A DNA stretch of 6,353 nt from contig CAKTTL010000134.1 of assembly GCA_934615235.1 (NCBI GenBank), positions 1-6,353 on the forward strand. The letters are read 5' to 3'. Position numbers and translations under genes: made by a program. This DNA is from an uncultured Clostridia bacterium. GTDB lineage: Bacteria > Bacillota > Clostridia > Christensenellales > Aristaeellaceae. Below the pieces are notes generated by a model. It was not told where the DNA came from. It made no database searches and worked only from the letters and a program-made list of their open reading frames with translations. Shown piece by piece: positions 1 to 6,087 of the stretch. Numbering within the stretch: the stretch's first letter is position 1; each line of letters starts with the position of its first letter.

Positions 1-136
1 ATATGCAGTTTTCCTTCTGGGAAAGGGGGCGTGGGCGCCGGAGGTGAGCGCGGCCAGTGGCCGATTCAGCGAACCGGAAGCGCGGCATGAAACGAGCAGG
101 CGACCGGTAGGGAGCATGCGACGATTGAGTGCCGCG
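1..136. repeat. Non-coding, imperfectly repeated stretch at left edge
   Basis: No gene with a credible product or family resemblance is visible. Positions 69-95 and 100-124 form an imperfect tandem repeat that shares the order GCGA, CCGG, AG, CATG, ACGA. A small palindrome (GGCCA-G-TGGCC) lies near 52-62, and a weak hairpin TTTCC/GGAAA at 10-24. An open frame starting with GTG at 44 runs to 274, but it is arginine/serine-rich and overlaps both the hairpin and the end of the GH31 gene, so I do not call it a gene. The segment could be an interspersed genomic repeat lying 3' of a gene outside the window; this is inference. Confidence 0.35.
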
Positions 137-174
137 AAAACCCTCTTCCTTTTCCTCAAAAGGAAGAGGGTTTT
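137..174 (-). terminator. Perfect 17-bp hairpin, terminator of the GH31 gene
   Basis: Arms 137-153 (AAAACCCTCTTCCTTTT) and 158-174 are exact reverse complements with a 4-nt loop (CCTC). The hairpin lies 20 bp past the TAA of the minus-strand alpha-xylosidase gene. Read on the minus strand, it ends in four T before GC-rich DNA; on the plus strand it also ends in four T, so it may work both ways. The U-tract is short, so termination efficiency is uncertain. The shape and the following CCCCCA tail resemble the hairpin at 6311-6350, so it may belong to a repeat family recruited as a terminator. Confidence 0.7.
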
Positions 175-194
175 CCCCCACATCGTCTCCCTCC

Positions 195-2408
195 TTACCA
201 GTGCACCTCCACGGAATACGGCAGCTCGGAGTCGGTTTCGACGTTTACGGCGTCGCCGTGTATGTGCAGGGTGAAGGCTGCGCAGGTTTTGGCGCGCTCG
301 TCGGGCACGCGGACGGTCAGGATGCCGTCCTTGGGGCGGAAGACGTGCAGCGTCACGCCGTCGCGGAAGTCGTAATCGGGGCGGGTGTCGATCCTGCCCA
401 TGGCGAGGACGGAATTTTCGCGGACCATAAGCGGCAGGGAGTGGAAATCGTGGTTTTCACGGCGATAGCCGCCGCCTTCGACGGTTTTGCCGGTGAGGAG
501 GTTTGTCCACACGCCGTCGGGCAGGTAATAATCGACGTGGCCGTCGCTGTGCATCACGGGCGCGACGAGCAGGTTGTCGCCGAGCATGTACTGCGCGTCG
601 CAGTTTTCCGCCGCGATATCGCCGGGGAAGGCGAGCATCATCGGGCGGAGCAGCGGCAGGCCGGTCTCATGGGCGCGCAGCGCCGCCTCGTACAGATACG
701 GCATCAGGCGGCACTTGAGGCGGGCGAACTCGCGCGCCACGTCGCAGCTTTCCTCGTCGAAAAGCCACGGCACGCGATAGCTGCTCGAGCCGTGCAGGCG
801 GCTGTGGCTGCACAGCAGGCCGAACGCGACCCAGCGCTTGTACACGTCCGCCGGGGCGGTCTGTTCGAAACCGGAAATGTCATGGCTCCAGAACGCAAAG
901 CCGGACTGCGCGAAGCTCAGCCCCGAACGCAGCGTTTCGGCCATGCTGGGGTAGGACGCGGTGCTGTCGCCGTTCCAGTGGACGGGGAACTTCTGGCTGC
1001 CGATGCCCGCGCTGCGCGCGAAGACGAGCGCGTCGCCTCTGCCGCGCTTGCGCTCGATCGTCTCGAAAACCATCTTGTTGTACAGGTAAGCGTAATAGTT
1101 GTGCATGCGCATCGGGTCGCTGTGATCGAAGTATTCGATATCGCGCACCGGGATGCGCTCGCCGAAGTCGGTCTTGAAGCAGTCCACGCCCATGTCGAGG
1201 AGCGTCTCGAGGTAACCCGCGAACCATTCGCGCGCGGCGGGGTTCGTTACGTCCAGCACGGCCATGCCGGGCTGCCACATATCGGTCTGCCAGACGTCGC
1301 CGTTCTGCTTTTTGAGCAGATAGCCGCGCGCCATGCCCTCGTCGAAGAGCGCGCTCTGCTGGGCGATATAGGGGTTAATCCAGCAGCAGATACGCAGCCC
1401 TCTCGCCTTGAGGCGCGCGAGCAGTCCCGCCGGGTCGGGGAAGGTTTCGTCGTCCCAGCGCATATCGCACCAGTTGTAGCCCTTCATCCAGAAGCAGTCG
1501 AAATGGAACACGCTCAGCGGAATCTTTCGTTCGGCCATGCCGTCGATGAACGAGGTGACGGTCTTTTCGTCGTAACTGGTGGTGAAGCTGGTGGAAAGCC
1601 AGAGGCCGAAGCTCCAGGCGGGCGGCAGCGCGGGGCGGCCGGTCAGCGCGGTGTACCGCTCGAGGATATCCGCCGGCGTTTCGCCGTAGAAAATATTGTA
1701 AACCAGCTCCTGCCCTTCCAGGCTGAACTGCACGCGCTCCACCTTTTCGCTGCCCACCTCGAAGCTGACGTCGCCGGTGTTTTCAACGAGCACGCCGTAG
1801 CCGCGGTTGGTCATGAAAAACGGGATGTTTTTATACGCGATCTCGCTCGCCGTGCCGCCGTCCTCGTTCCACATATCGACGACCTGGCCGTTCTTGACGT
1901 ACGGCGTAAACCGCTCGCCCAGGCCGTAGACCTTTTCGCCCACGTCGAGGTTGAGCGATTCGATCATGTAATGCCGGCCGGTCTGCCTGTTTTTCGCGCA
2001 GGCCATCGCACGCCAGGTGGACGAGGTGAGCGTTTTCCCGTTCGCGGTATAGGTAACGCCCCAGCCGTCTTTTTTTACGGAGGCGCACAGCGCCCCCGAG
2101 GTAAACCGCCAGCCGTCCTCCGTTTCTTCAATCGCCGGCTGCACGGGCGTTTCGTACGTTTCCAGGTACGGTCCCTTCTGTGCGGCGCCCTTGAAATGCG
2201 TGATGCGCACGCGAATCACGTTCTCCGCCGGGGCGGTGAAGCGCACCGTCAGCACGGGGCCGTCGAGCATATCGCCGCGCCCGCGAATCGGCCGCGTCGC
2301 GCCGAGCACCTCGAGCGCGTCGGCGTCCATGCGCGCGCGCACGCCCTGCGTGGCGAAATGGATGTCGTATTCCGGCTTGAGCACCCAGTATCCGTTTGTG
2401 AATTTCAT
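195..2408 (-). CDS. yicI: Alpha-xylosidase, GH31 family (YicI type)
   Basis: 737-residue glycoside hydrolase of family GH31, predicted to release alpha-linked xylose from the non-reducing end of xyloglucan-type oligosaccharides such as isoprimeverose. It has an N-terminal beta-sandwich (about 1-260), a (beta/alpha)8 barrel (about 265-580) and beta-rich C-terminal domains. The catalytic nucleophile is Asp414 in KTDFGERIP and the acid/base is Asp481 in HWNGD. The residues that mark alpha-xylosidases in E. coli YicI (Phe277, Cys307, Phe308, Trp345, Lys414) align with Phe275, Cys305, Phe306, Trp343 and Lys412. The stretches SHDISGF and SRLHGSSSYRVPW are also YicI-like. It is about 35 residues shorter than E. 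coli YicI (772), mainly at the C-terminus. There is no signal peptide, so it is cytoplasmic. The start is fixed by AGGAGG 9 nt upstream. It is divergent from the CE7 esterase gene, which suggests joint hemicellulose use. The acid/base motif is WNGD rather than the WGGD of E. coli. Confidence 0.95.
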   Translation of the reverse strand: MKFTNGYWVLKPEYDIHFATQGVRARMDADALEVLGATRPIRGRGDMLDGPVLTVRFTAPAENVIRVRITHFKGAAQKGPYLETYETPVQPAIEETEDGWRFTSGALCASVKKDGWGVTYTANGKTLTSSTWRAMACAKNRQTGRHYMIESLNLDVGEKVYGLGERFTPYVKNGQVVDMWNEDGGTASEIAYKNIPFFMTNRGYGVLVENTGDVSFEVGSEKVERVQFSLEGQELVYNIFYGETPADILERYTALTGRPALPPAWSFGLWLSTSFTTSYDEKTVTSFIDGMAERKIPLSVFHFDCFWMKGYNWCDMRWDDETFPDPAGLLARLKARGLRICCWINPYIAQQSALFDEGMARGYLLKKQNGDVWQTDMWQPGMAVLDVTNPAAREWFAGYLETLLDMGVDCFKTDFGERIPVRDIEYFDHSDPMRMHNYYAYLYNKMVFETIERKRGRGDALVFARSAGIGSQKFPVHWNGDSTASYPSMAETLRSGLSFAQSGFAFWSHDISGFEQTAPADVYKRWVAFGLLCSHSRLHGSSSYRVPWLFDEESCDVAREFARLKCRLMPYLYEAALRAHETGLPLLRPMMLAFPGDIAAENCDAQYMLGDNLLVAPVMHSDGHVDYYLPDGVWTNLLTGKTVEGGGYRRENHDFHSLPLMVRENSVLAMGRIDTRPDYDFRDGVTLHVFRPKDGILTVRVPDERAKTCAAFTLHIHGDAVNVETDSELPYSVEVHW

Positions 2409-2417
2409 TTGACGATC

Positions 2418-2461
2418 CCTCCTGTTGGCTTTATTTTACCTGTTTGCACGCCGGAAAGCAA
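2418..2461 (-). promoter_or_regulatory. Promoter and ribosome site of the GH31 gene
   Basis: On the minus strand, TTGCTT (2461-2456) is followed after 17 bp by TAAAAT (2438-2433), a plausible sigma-A promoter. The expected transcription start is near 2426, just before the ribosome site AGGAGG (2423-2418), which sits 9 nt before the ATG at 2408. The leader would be only about 18 nt. The -35 box matches the consensus in its first three bases only, so an activator may be needed; that is inference. Confidence 0.55.
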
Positions 2462-2469
2462 CTTTTTTA

Positions 2470-2498
2470 TTGCGCCGTGCGGCGCGATGCCGTATAAT
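2470..2498 (+). promoter_or_regulatory. Promoter of the CE7 esterase gene with inverted repeat in spacer
   Basis: A perfect -10 box TATAAT (2493-2498) lies 17 bp downstream of TTGCGC (2470-2475), which matches the -35 consensus in its first three bases. An inverted repeat, GCGCC (2472-2476), GTGC loop, GGCGC (2481-2485), overlaps the -35 box and the spacer, a usual place for a repressor site. The back-to-back GH31 -35 box ends 8 bp away at 2461. Whether the repeat is an operator is unproven. Confidence 0.55.
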
Positions 2499-2520
2499 GC
2501 CGGAGAGATTTGAATCGTAC

Positions 2521-2529
2521 AAAGGAGAG
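2521..2529 (+). promoter_or_regulatory. Ribosome binding site that fixes the CE7 start
   Basis: AAAGGAGAG lies 6 nt before the ATG at 2536 (8 nt from the GGAG core). It selects this start over the upstream in-frame TTG at 2425, which would lie upstream of the promoter and add 37 residues with no family resemblance. Confidence 0.8.
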
Positions 2530-2535
2530 AATCGT

Positions 2536-3501
2536 ATGCCTGTATTGGACATGCCCCTGCGGGAGCTGCTGTGCTATCGGGGGATCAACGAATGTCCCGC
2601 CGATCTCGACGCGTTCTGGGAAGAAGGAATCGCCGAAATGGAAGCGCTCGGCACGTCGTGCGAGCTGGTTCCGTGGCCGGTGGAGATGCCGCACGCCGAG
2701 GCGTTTGATCTGTATTTCACGGGCGTCGGCGGCGCGCGCATCCATGGTATTTTCATAAAGCCGCGGCATGTTGAAGCGCCCGTTCCCGCGGCGATTGAGT
2801 TCCACGGCTATTCGGGCGATTGCGGCAGCTTCGTATCCAAGCTGGGCTGGGCGGCCGCGGGCTTTTGCGCCGCGGCGATGGACTGCCGCGGTCAGGGCGG
2901 CCTGTCGGAGGACTGCATCCCCGTCAGGGGCAACACGCTGCACGGGCAGATCATCCGCGGCCTGGACGACGACGACCCGCGCAAGCTGTATTACCGCAGC
3001 GTTTTCCTCGACACGGCGCAGCTGGCGCGCATCGTCATGGCGATGGACTACGTGGACGAGACGCGCGTGGGCGCGTACGGCGGCTCGCAGGGCGGCGGAC
3101 TCACCCTCGCCTGCGCGGCGCTGACCCCGACGCTCAACCGCGCGGCGGCGCAGTTCCCGTTCCTGTCGGATTACCGCCGCGTCTGGGAGATGGACTGGGA
3201 CAAGGACGCGTATTCCGAACTGAAGGAATATTTCCGCCATACCGATCCGCTGCACGAGCGCGAGAAGGAAACCTTCACCCGTCTGGGTTATATCGACGTG
3301 CATAACATGGCGCATCGCATCAAGGCGCGCACGCGCATGTACACCGGCCTGCAGGACAGCGTCTGTCCGCCTTCGACGCAGTTCGCCGCCTTCAACCGCA
3401 TCACCGCGGAGAAGGATTACCGCATTTATCCCGATTTCGGCCATGAAGGGATGAAGGGGCAGGACGACGACCGGTTCCGTTTCCTGCTGGAAATGAGATA
3501 A
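2536..3501 (+). CDS. CE7 family acetyl (xylan) esterase / cephalosporin-C deacetylase
   Basis: 321-residue alpha/beta hydrolase of carbohydrate esterase family 7, the family of B. subtilis Cah and Thermotoga AxeA (usually 318-325 residues, hexameric, cytoplasmic). It removes acetyl groups from short acetylated xylo-oligosaccharides and other small acetyl esters. All CE7 signatures are present in order: HGY (90-92, oxyanion region), RGQ (118-120), GGSQGG (182-187) with nucleophile Ser184, GLQDSVCPPST with Asp274, and GHE with His303. FWEE near the N-terminus is also family-typical. There is no signal peptide. The start is set by the ribosome site and by family length. The gene has its own promoter and terminator, so it is probably monocistronic. 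Its divergent partner is an alpha-xylosidase, supporting a role in intracellular hemicellulose breakdown. The true substrate cannot be read from sequence; cephalosporin C activity is usually a side activity of the family. Confidence 0.94.
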   Translation: MPVLDMPLRELLCYRGINECPADLDAFWEEGIAEMEALGTSCELVPWPVEMPHAEAFDLYFTGVGGARIHGIFIKPRHVEAPVPAAIEFHGYSGDCGSFVSKLGWAAAGFCAAAMDCRGQGGLSEDCIPVRGNTLHGQIIRGLDDDDPRKLYYRSVFLDTAQLARIVMAMDYVDETRVGAYGGSQGGGLTLACAALTPTLNRAAAQFPFLSDYRRVWEMDWDKDAYSELKEYFRHTDPLHEREKETFTRLGYIDVHNMAHRIKARTRMYTGLQDSVCPPSTQFAAFNRITAEKDYRIYPDFGHEGMKGQDDDRFRFLLEMR

Positions 3502-3513
3502 AACGCCTGACCT

Positions 3514-3552
3514 CGCCCGCGCAGCCGCCTCATCCGGCTGTGCGGGCGTTTT
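3514..3552 (+). terminator. Intrinsic terminator of the CE7 gene
   Basis: A 14-bp stem is formed by CGCCCGCGCAGCCG (3514-3527) and CGGCTGTGCGGGCG (3535-3548), with one G-U pair and a 7-nt loop. It is followed by TTTT and further T-rich DNA, starting 12 bp after the stop codon. A classic rho-independent terminator. Confidence 0.88.
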
Positions 3553-3700
3553 GCTTCTTCACAGCGCAAAAAGCCTTATGCCGCAACGATTCTACTCCCG
3601 GTAGAGCGCCTGGAAACGGACGGTAGAGCCGGTTTCCGGGCGGGTAGGTTGCCTTTTGCTCCGCCCGGGTGGTATGGTTTTTGCCGGAGGTGAGCGCGAC
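3553..3700 (+). promoter_or_regulatory. Upstream region of the PAP2-like gene, with weak promoter candidate
   Basis: TTGCCT (3649-3654), an 18-bp spacer and TATGGT (3673-3678) form a weak sigma-A-like promoter. The 9-mer CGGTAGAGC occurs twice (3598-3606 and 3621-3629). CTGGAAAC (3610-3617) can pair with GTTTCCGG (3632-3639), with one G-U pair, around the second copy. No known riboswitch or RNA is recognised. Confidence 0.3.
3686..3693 (+). promoter_or_regulatory. Ribosome binding site that fixes a GTG start
   Basis: GGAGGTGA lies 7 nt before the GTG at 3701. The in-frame TTG at 3656 and ATG at 3674 lie upstream of this site and lack a comparable one, so GTG 3701 is preferred. Confidence 0.75.
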
Positions 3701-4264
3701 GTGGCGTCTGCAAAAACGATTCGGATCCTGACCATTCCGCCGGTTATGGCGGCGATTGAAATTCTGGTGCTCCGGTTTGTCAAAGGTTATTTCCCCGGTG
3801 CCGCGGCCATCTGGACGATCTTTTTTCTGAGTATTCTGCCCACGGTTTCCTATCTCGTCTGGTGGTTCGTTCTGGCGCTTCGCCGCAGGGGAAGAAAAAC
3901 CCAGCGCCCGCTCGCCGTAGCGTTTTCGGTGCTGGGATATGTGCTGAGCGTAGGGTATTGCTTTGTCAGGCCGCTGGGCAGCGTCGAACGCATCGCCTGC
4001 TGCACGTATCTTTTCTCCGGGCTGGTCATCGCGCTGTGCGCGGCGTTCCGCATCAAGTGCAGCGGCCATGCCTGCGGTATGTCCGGGCCGATCGCGCTTC
4101 TGAGCCTGTTTGTAAGCCCGTGGTTCCTGCTGGGTTATCTGCTGCTGATTCCCGTTTTCTGGAGCTCTCTGCGGCTGGGCCGCCATACGCCCTCGGAACT
4201 GGTCCTCGGCACGGTTACGCCGGTGGCCGGCATTCTGTGCATGATGATGCTCTTCCCGGTCTGA
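3701..4264 (+). CDS. PAP2-like (phosphatidic acid phosphatase type 2) integral membrane protein
   Basis: 187-residue hydrophobic protein with about six likely membrane segments (near 7-27, 34-60, 70-90, 97-116, 127-152, 166-187). It resembles short PAP2-superfamily membrane phosphatases of Firmicutes and archaea. QRP (68-70) corresponds to the end of motif 1. SGHACG (121-126) is motif 2 with His123. The segment S156-x5-His162-x3-Glu166 corresponds to motif 3, where His162 would be the nucleophile. The usual Arg and Asp of motif 3 are Ser and Glu here, and the motif 1 Lys is probably Arg63. A phospholipid or polyprenyl-phosphate phosphatase role is therefore plausible but unproven. The GTG start is chosen for its ribosome site and fits the family length of about 190. 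The next gene is convergent, 9 bp away, so the two are not in one operon. Confidence 0.7.
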   Translation: MASAKTIRILTIPPVMAAIEILVLRFVKGYFPGAAAIWTIFFLSILPTVSYLVWWFVLALRRRGRKTQRPLAVAFSVLGYVLSVGYCFVRPLGSVERIACCTYLFSGLVIALCAAFRIKCSGHACGMSGPIALLSLFVSPWFLLGYLLLIPVFWSSLRLGRHTPSELVLGTVTPVAGILCMMMLFPV

Positions 4265-4273
4265 TCTGGCGAT

Positions 4274-4705
4274 TTAAGGCGCAAGTACAGGAAAAATCGC
4301 CCGCAGCGCTTCCCGAACCGCTGCGGCGATTTTTTCTTCGTCCGTCGGCGGCGGGTTGTCCGCGTCGTATTCGGGCTGCGCAGGGCGCGGCGTGGCGCGG
4401 GCGGTCACCGCGTCTTCGGCGTAAAGCGCCTCAAGCGTGCGCGCGTCGGCCTCTCCCGTTTCGGGCAGCCCGTTCTGCGCCTGAAAGCGGCGCACGGCCA
4501 GCGCGGTCGATTCGGTGTATTCCCCGCCGACGGTCGTATCCCGGCTGAAATAGCCGAGCGCCTGCAGCCGCGCCTTGAGCGCGCGCACTTCCTCGCCCCG
4601 GTCGCCCAGCGCGTAGACGGTCTCCGCCTGCTGCGCCTGCGCGGGCAGGGCCAGCGCCGCGAAAGCGGCCGATAAAATCAATATCCACAAAATTATCTTC
4701 TTCAT
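4274..4705 (-). CDS. Small secreted protein with peptidoglycan-binding domain (PG_binding_1)
   Basis: 143-residue exported protein. Residues 1-24 are a signal peptide: MKK, then a hydrophobic core, then a PAQA cleavage motif before Gln25. Residues about 31-96 form one peptidoglycan-binding type 1 repeat: LGDRGEEVRALKARLQALGYF, continuing with the second half EYTESTALAVRRFQAQNGLPETG and DARTLEAL. The tail (about 101-143) has a Pro-rich linker and an amphipathic Ala/Arg helix. No catalytic domain is attached, so it may be a cell-wall-bound accessory protein; its partner is unknown. ATG 4705 is the natural start for the signal peptide; longer in-frame versions (to 4819) lack one. No good ribosome site precedes it. 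GGTGG lies 13 nt before the ATG and 7 nt before an in-frame TTG (4711), which would add two residues. Its 3' end carries the terminator of the convergent PAP2-like gene. Confidence 0.85.
   Translation of the reverse strand: MKKIILWILILSAAFAALALPAQAQQAETVYALGDRGEEVRALKARLQALGYFSRDTTVGGEYTESTALAVRRFQAQNGLPETGEADARTLEALYAEDAVTARATPRPAQPEYDADNPPPTDEEKIAAAVREALRAIFPVLAP
4292..4335 (+). terminator. Terminator of the PAP2-like gene, inside the convergent coding sequence
   Basis: AAAAATCGCCCGCAGCG (4292-4308) pairs with CGCTGCGGCGATTTTT (4319-4334) with one bulged C and a 10-nt loop. On the plus strand it ends in six T (4330-4335). It lies 28 bp past the TGA of the PAP2-like gene and wholly within the last codons of the minus-strand peptidoglycan-binding gene. 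On the minus strand it also ends in five T, so it could act in both directions. Confidence 0.75.
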
Positions 4706-4712
4706 GCGCAAA

Positions 4713-4741
4713 AGTATGCCACCGGAATTTCTCCGCGTCAA
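4713..4741 (-). promoter_or_regulatory. Promoter of the peptidoglycan-binding gene (possibly leaderless)
   Basis: On the minus strand, TTGACG (4741-4736; five of six consensus bases) is followed after exactly 17 bp by CATACT (4718-4713). Only 7 nt separate the -10 box from the ATG at 4705, so transcription would begin at or next to the start codon. This fits the absence of a good ribosome site, but a chance match cannot be excluded. Confidence 0.45.
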
Positions 4742-4751
4742 GCAAAAATGA

Positions 4752-4780
4752 TTCAAATTCGCGCGGCAATATGATAAAAT
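4752..4780 (+). promoter_or_regulatory. Promoter of the PHP-domain gene
   Basis: TTCAAA (4752-4757), a 17-bp spacer and TAAAAT (4775-4780), with an extended -10 TG at 4772-4773, form a good sigma-A-like promoter. An AT-rich TATAAA follows at 4784-4789. The ribosome site GAGGAGG (4803-4809) lies 9 nt before the ATG at 4819. The -35 box is 10 bp from that of the divergent gene. Confidence 0.6.
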
Positions 4781-4818
4781 GATTATAAATAACAGCGAAA
4801 CAGAGGAGGCCGCGCCCA

Positions 4819-6087
4819 ATGAACGAAATTTTGACCCTGCTCAACGCCGCCACACCCGCCGAGCGGCTGGCAAACCTTCGCCGCCTGGATACCCCGTTTC
4901 CCCCGATGGAGGATCACATCAACAACCACATCCACACCACGTTCTCCTTCTCGCCCTATTCGCCCACGGCCGCGGCCTGGCGCGCGCGCGCCGAGGGGCT
5001 GTGTACCGCCGGCATCATCGATCATGACAGCCTGGGCGGCAACCGCGAGTTCCTCGAGGCCTGCCGCGTGCTCGGCCTGGGCGGCACCAACGGCGTCGAG
5101 TGCCGCGTGAGCATGGCGGGCACGCCGTTCGAGTCCGTCCGCGTCAACAACCCCGACCAGCCGGGCAACGCGTACATCCTCCTGCACGCCGTGCCGCACG
5201 GCCGCATCGAGGAGGTTGACGATTTCTTCGCGCCGAGGCGCGAAAAACGCAACGACCGCAACCGCGCGATGATCGCCAAACTGAACGCGCTGCTTGCGGG
5301 CAGCGGCGTTTCGCTCGATTTTGACCGCGACGTGCTGCCCATTTCGCAATACGCAAACCGAGGCACGGTTACCGAGCGGCATCTTTCTTCTGCGCTTGCG
5401 CTCAAGCTCGGGCACGTTTTCGGCAGCGGCGAGCGGCTCGTCGCTTTTCTGCGCGGGTTGGACAAGCCGGTTACCGCCCGGCAGGAGGCGCTGCTTTCCG
5501 ATCCGGAAAACCCGCACTTCCATTACGATCTCATCGGCTGGATCAAGGCGGAGCTGATCCCCGCGTTTTATATCCCGGCGACGGACGAATGCGCGCCGGT
5601 TGCCGACGTGATCGCGCTGGCCGACCGCGTGGGCGCAATTGCGGCCTACTCCTATCTCGGCGACGTCGGCGAGAGCGTGACGGGCGACAAGCGCGCGCAG
5701 AAGTTCGAAGACGATTATCTCGACGCGCTGATGGATACCGTCGCCGATCTCGGCTTTAAGGCCGTCGCCTACATGCCCACGCGCAACACCCCGGCACAGC
5801 TGGAGCGCCTGCGCGCGCTGATTGAAAAGCACAACTTCATGCCTATCTGCGGCGAGGACATCAACCAGCCGCGGCAGAAATTCGTCTGCGAGGCGATGCG
5901 CGGCGGCCGCTTTGGCGAGCTGCGCGAGGCGACCTGGGCGATGATCGCGCATGAGCGCGAAGAGAACGGCCTCTTCAGCGCCGCCGCCGCAAAGCGCTGG
6001 CCCGACCTGGCCGAGCGCGTGGCTGCTTTCGCCGAACTGGGGCGGACGTATACCGAGCGCGAACGGTCCGAAGGCGCGCGTTCCTAG
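4819..6087 (+). CDS. PHP-domain protein (putative metal-dependent phosphoesterase)
   Basis: 422-residue cytoplasmic protein with an N-terminal PHP (polymerase and histidinol phosphatase) domain of the TrpH/COG0613 kind. The HxH metal motif is His37/His39 (NNHIHTTFS). The second motif is Asp68-His69-Asp70 (IIDHDSLGG), followed by Glu94 in NGVE and His123/His127 in LLHAVPHG. Near the C-terminus, GEDIN (345-349) stands where PHP proteins often have a D-x-H motif, and AYSYLGD (276-282) where an AHP motif is common, so two usual His ligands look replaced. Insertions make it longer than classical TrpH proteins (about 280-300). The substrate is unknown; phosphate ester hydrolysis is the family expectation only. 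The start is supported by GAGGAGG 9 nt upstream. The stop codon TAG is made by the first bases of an inserted MITE-like element. It has no operon partners in the window. Confidence 0.75.
   Translation: MNEILTLLNAATPAERLANLRRLDTPFPPMEDHINNHIHTTFSFSPYSPTAAAWRARAEGLCTAGIIDHDSLGGNREFLEACRVLGLGGTNGVECRVSMAGTPFESVRVNNPDQPGNAYILLHAVPHGRIEEVDDFFAPRREKRNDRNRAMIAKLNALLAGSGVSLDFDRDVLPISQYANRGTVTERHLSSALALKLGHVFGSGERLVAFLRGLDKPVTARQEALLSDPENPHFHYDLIGWIKAELIPAFYIPATDECAPVADVIALADRVGAIAAYSYLGDVGESVTGDKRAQKFEDDYLDALMDTVADLGFKAVAYMPTRNTPAQLERLRALIEKHNFMPICGEDINQPRQKFVCEAMRGGRFGELREATWAMIAHEREENGLFSAAAAKRWPDLAERVAAFAELGRTYTERERSEGARS

Noticed and set aside
2440..2462. TTTGC...GCAA as a catabolite-repression or LacI-type operator
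   Set aside because: The arms are only 4 bp with a 10-nt gap and do not match a cre-like consensus.
129..2513. 794-codon plus-strand open frame opposite the alpha-xylosidase gene
   Set aside because: Mirror of a GC-rich coding sequence: composition is Ala/Val/His/Arg-rich, no recognisable domain, and it overlaps the divergent promoters and the CE7 5' end. The GH31 frame is unmistakable.
2425..2535. Upstream extension of the CE7 protein from TTG 2425
   Set aside because: Would begin before the TATAAT promoter, and the added residues resemble no CE7 N-terminus; the ATG at 2536 has a proper ribosome site.
2467..3444. 325-codon minus-strand open frame opposite the CE7 gene
   Set aside because: Arg/Ala-rich shadow; the plus strand carries all CE7 catalytic motifs.
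3530..4186. 218-codon minus-strand open frame opposite the PAP2-like gene
   Set aside because: Gln/Arg/Asn-rich, no domain, no ribosome site, and it runs through the CE7 terminator.
4783..5952. 389-codon minus-strand open frame opposite the PHP gene
   Set aside because: Antisense shadow with repetitive Ala/Arg/Val/His content and no family motifs; its 3' end also covers the PHP promoter and ribosome site.
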